NCBI GenBank assembly: GCA_964540855.1
Contig: CAZIOI010000003.1
Span: 1 to 41,019 of the forward strand
Source: CAZIOI01 sp964540855
GTDB lineage: Bacteria; Patescibacteriota; UBA1384; DTJR01
Direction of reading: 5' to 3'
DNA length: 41,019 nucleotides
Shown here: one piece after another, positions 38,468 to 41,019 of the stretch
How the letters are laid out: the number at the start of each line of letters is the position of its first letter
Position numbering within the stretch: position 1 is the first letter of the stretch
Notes under the pieces: generated by a model
What the model saw: the letters and a program-made list of their open reading frames with translations, nothing else
Database searches by the model: none
What the model was told of the DNA's origin: nothing
Program-made: the position numbers and the translations under genes

Positions 38468-40858
38468 TTATTTTACCACAAAGTTAACTATTCTACCTTT
38501 TATGAACACAATTTTCAAGATCTCTCTGTTATTTAAGGCGGCACTAATTTTCTCTGCAGTGCGAATACTTTCGACTGTTTGTTGCTCGGAAAGTGTCGAT
38601 TTGATATTTTGAATATCTACTTTTTTGCCGTTTATTTGAATAACATATCTCTCATCCGTGTTTTTTGCTTCTGATGATTTTGGCCACATATTTATAAAAA
38701 TAGATTTTCCGGGGTTAATCCTTTGATATAAGAACTCGCATGTGTGTGGCGCAAATGGTGAAAGTATTATCAAGAACTTCTTCCACTCATCAGTGCTTAA
38801 TGATTCTAGGCTGACTTCATTTGAAAATTTCATAAAATCTGAGATTGCCGTATTAAAAAACATCTTCTCTATCTTTGTTGCAATGCCCGATATCAAGCTG
38901 CCGAGAGCGGATTCATTTTCTGATTGATCATTTGAAACATTCCGATTTTCAAATTCGTTTACAATTTTTTGTAAGAATTTGTATGTTCCGCTGATACCGC
39001 TTTTATTCCAGACGGCAGGTTGATCAAATGGCCCGATAAACATCTCGTACATCCTAAGAGCGTCTGCCCCGTAGGTTTCTATTATATCGCTTGGATTTAT
39101 AACATTTCCGCGAGATTTAGACATCTTTTGTTTGTCGGGGGCCAAAATCAAGCCGACATTCTTCAATTTCAGAAATGGTTCCTTGGCACTGACAGCGCCG
39201 ATATCAAAGAGAAACTTGTGCCAAAATCTTGCATACAAAAGATGTAATACGGCGTGCTCCGCTCCACCAACATAAAAATCAACGGGTAAATAATTTTTTT
39301 CGGCTTCTTTTGATATAAGTTCATTATTGTTATTCGGATCTGCAAATCTTAGATAATACCAGCATGATCCAGCCCACTGCGGCATTGTATTGGTTTCTCT
39401 GCTTGCCGGTCCTGAGCATTTGGGACATTTTGTAGCAACCCACGAATCGATTTTGCTAAGCGGCGATGTACCATCGCCCGATGGCTCGTAATTATCTACA
39501 TCCGGCAACAAAACGGGCAATTGTGATTCGGGTATCGGAACGGTCCCGCACTTATCGCAATGCACTAATGGTATCGGCTCTCCCCAATACCTTTGTCGTG
39601 AAAAAATCCAATCGCGAAGTTTGTAGTTTGTCGCGAAATCGCCAAAGCCGTCTAATTTGAGTTTTTGAGTGATTTTTTCTTTCGCATCATCAGATGTAAG
39701 TCCGTTAAAATCACCGGAGTTTTCAAGTTTTCCATATTCAATAAAAGCCTTTTCTTTTTGCTTTGTAGGACCAATGACCCATCTAATTTCAATGCCATAT
39801 TTTTTTGCAAACTCATAATCTCTATCATCGTGTGCGGGGACTGCCATCATGGCTCCGGTTCCATAATGTCCCAGAACGTAGTCGGCGACATAAACTGGTA
39901 CTTTCTCATCATTTATTGGATTTGTCGCGTATATTCCTTCTAAAATAATTCCCGATTTTTCCTTTTCGAGTTCAGTTCTTTCTAAATCGCTTTTGTTTTT
40001 TGTACTCTCAATATATTCAAAAACTTTGTCGTAGTTTTTGATCTGCTTGCCAAATTTTTGAATAATTTCGTGCTCCGGCGCAACGACCACATATGTACAT
40101 CCAAACAACGTATCAACTCTTGTTGTAAAGACGGATAATTCTTCTTCAATATTCAGTTTGAAAATCACGTTCGTGCCGTAACTTTTACCGATCCAATTCT
40201 TTTGCATTTGCTTGATGGGTTCCGGCCAATCCAGACCGTCAAGATCTTCCAAAAGTCTATCAGCATATTTGGTGATCTTTAGAATCCATTGTTTCAAGTT
40301 TCTTTTTTCTACCTTCGTGCCGCATCTTTCACACGCGCCCGAGACTACTTCTTCATTGGCAAGTCCGGTTTTGCACGATGGACAAAAATTAATCGGTGTT
40401 ACGGCCTCGTACGCCAGTCCTGCCTCGTACATTTTTAAAAATATCCATTGTGTCCACTTGTAATAGTTCGGATCAGTTGTATTTATCTCTTTTGACCAGT
40501 CGTAAGAAAAACCGATTTTTTTGCATTGCTGTTTAAACTTTTCAATATTTTGCGCCACGACTTCTTTTGGATTTTTTTTGATCTTTATCGCGTAGTTTTC
40601 CGCGGGGAGACCAAAAGCATCCCAGCCCATCGGGTGCAGAACATTAAATCCGCTATATCTTTTGTAGTGCGAAATAATATCGGTTGCCGTATAACCTTTT
40701 ACGTGGCCAACGTGAAGTCCGTCGCCGGAAGGGTAGGGGAACATATCCAGAACATAATAGTTTTTTTGAGTCTTATCCTTGTTTTGCTCAAAAACTTTTT
40801 GGTCATCCCAAATCTTCTGTGAAGTTTCTTCGATGTTCTTAAAATCAATTTTGTTCAT
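38468..40858 (-). CDS. leuS: Leucyl-tRNA synthetase
   Basis: Charges tRNA-Leu. 796 residues, slightly short of the usual 810-860. Class I signatures: HVGH (49-52) for HIGH, KMSKS in KMSKSRGNVINP. The CP1 editing domain is present with VFTTRVDTLFGCTYVVVAPEHE split by the threonine-rich loop and AHDDRDYEFAKKYGI holding the specificity-setting aspartate. A zinc-type CPSC...CERC set lies in the ZN1 region and CDKC/CPKC in the second. I chose ATG 40858 (MNKIDFKNIEETSQKIWDD) over an upstream in-frame ATG at 40906. Ribosome binding site weak. First gene of the leuS-rpmF-nusB-rnc operon. Confidence 0.97.
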   Translation of the reverse strand: MNKIDFKNIEETSQKIWDDQKVFEQNKDKTQKNYYVLDMFPYPSGDGLHVGHVKGYTATDIISHYKRYSGFNVLHPMGWDAFGLPAENYAIKIKKNPKEVVAQNIEKFKQQCKKIGFSYDWSKEINTTDPNYYKWTQWIFLKMYEAGLAYEAVTPINFCPSCKTGLANEEVVSGACERCGTKVEKRNLKQWILKITKYADRLLEDLDGLDWPEPIKQMQKNWIGKSYGTNVIFKLNIEEELSVFTTRVDTLFGCTYVVVAPEHEIIQKFGKQIKNYDKVFEYIESTKNKSDLERTELEKEKSGIILEGIYATNPINDEKVPVYVADYVLGHYGTGAMMAVPAHDDRDYEFAKKYGIEIRWVIGPTKQKEKAFIEYGKLENSGDFNGLTSDDAKEKITQKLKLDGFGDFATNYKLRDWIFSRQRYWGEPIPLVHCDKCGTVPIPESQLPVLLPDVDNYEPSGDGTSPLSKIDSWVATKCPKCSGPASRETNTMPQWAGSCWYYLRFADPNNNNELISKEAEKNYLPVDFYVGGAEHAVLHLLYARFWHKFLFDIGAVSAKEPFLKLKNVGLILAPDKQKMSKSRGNVINPSDIIETYGADALRMYEMFIGPFDQPAVWNKSGISGTYKFLQKIVNEFENRNVSNDQSENESALGSLISGIATKIEKMFFNTAISDFMKFSNEVSLESLSTDEWKKFLIILSPFAPHTCEFLYQRINPGKSIFINMWPKSSEAKNTDERYVIQINGKKVDIQNIKSTLSEQQTVESIRTAEKISAALNNREILKIVFIKGRIVNFVVK

Positions 40859-40907
40859 TTTATAAATCTTATGGTAATTTTTTTTTATAAACCTTCCGTG
40901 GTGCATG

Positions 40908-41010
40908 TCGCGTATATTCTCTTTGCTCGCGCAAATTAGAAAACTCGACTATCGCGTTTCCAATTTTTAAAAAACATCATATTGAGGTTTTATAAAGTGG
41001 ATATACGCGA
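40908..41010. repeat. 10-bp inverted repeat flanking the leuS upstream region
   Basis: TCGCGTATAT (40908-40917) and its exact reverse complement ATATACGCGA (41001-41010) bracket 83 bases without a clear gene. Could be a pair of operator half-sites or part of whatever begins beyond the window edge. The rest of 40859-41019 is AT-rich spacer with no gene I can support. Confidence 0.35.
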
Positions 41011-41019
41011 TGGTGGACC

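Noticed and set aside
40997..41019. Possible start of a new gene (GTG at 40997 reading VDIRDGG, with TTGAGG upstream)
   Set aside because: Only seven codons are visible before the window ends; too little to call.
1..41019. Alternative genetic code with TGA as glycine
   Set aside because: TGA ends der, fusA, secY and others exactly where the families end.
1..41019. CRISPR arrays, insertion sequences, prophage, toxin-antitoxin or defence genes
   Set aside because: No regularly spaced repeats, transposase, integrase or such gene pairs were seen on either strand.
1..41019. Intrinsic transcription terminators
   Set aside because: No hairpin directly followed by a T-run was found; the candidates at 8995-9014 and 20974-21011 lack an adjacent T-run.

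Overview
The window looks like a piece of a small bacterial genome of the Candidate Phyla Radiation (Patescibacteria). The signs are tightly packed, often overlapping genes, a ribosomal-protein run with no rpmD (L30) between rpsE and rplO and no adk between secY and map, a zinc-type S14, and several shortened core proteins (RpoA, L13, L18, Der). TGA is used as an ordinary stop codon (for example der, fusA, secY), so this is not a genetic-code-25 lineage. I cannot name the phylum from sequence alone. No phage, IS, CRISPR or toxin/defence genes were seen; the window is almost entirely housekeeping.

Layout. (1) 1-5000: the 3' part of der converges on lepB. A palindromic repeat and a tRNA-Val(CAC) follow. 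Then come a DksA/TraR-type zinc-finger gene and lspA on the plus strand, converging on a minus-strand cluster transcribed bactofilin > degenerate diacylglycerol-kinase-like protein > infC > rpmI > rplT. infC has no ATG/GTG/TTG start but a well-placed ATT start. (2) 5000-8940: a divergent promoter pair, uvrA, the RNase P RNA gene (rnpB), and an RsuA/RluB-type pseudouridine synthase that starts about 6 bases after the RNase P RNA ends. (3) 9061-36356: a run of 40 same-strand genes: rpoB-rpoC, the str set (rpsL, rpsG, fusA, tuf), the S10, spc and alpha sets, rplM-rpsI, an RbfA-like gene, a small membrane protein and a D,D-carboxypeptidase. Consensus-like internal promoters are visible before rpoB, tuf and infA. 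A strongly structured 117-base gap lies between rpsJ and rplC. (4) 36397-41019: a PaaX-like regulator converges on a minus-strand operon leuS > rpmF > nusB > rnc.

How the genes work together. Nearly everything serves gene expression: RNA polymerase core (RpoA/B/C), ribosomal proteins of both subunits, initiation and elongation factors, ribosome assembly and rRNA processing (Der, RbfA, RNase III, NusB, pseudouridine synthase), tRNA processing and charging (RNase P RNA, LeuRS), and protein export and maturation (SecY, LepB, LspA, Map). UvrA adds excision repair; DacA and bactofilin serve the cell envelope.

I did not find a new multi-gene system. The most unusual signals are domain losses and active-site changes in core proteins (Der without its KH domain, RpoA without its C-terminal domain, an Asp-to-Asn change in the RNase III active site, a lipid-kinase-like protein without catalytic motifs), the infC ATT start, the rpsJ-rplC structured spacer, and the RNase P RNA/pseudouridine synthase junction.
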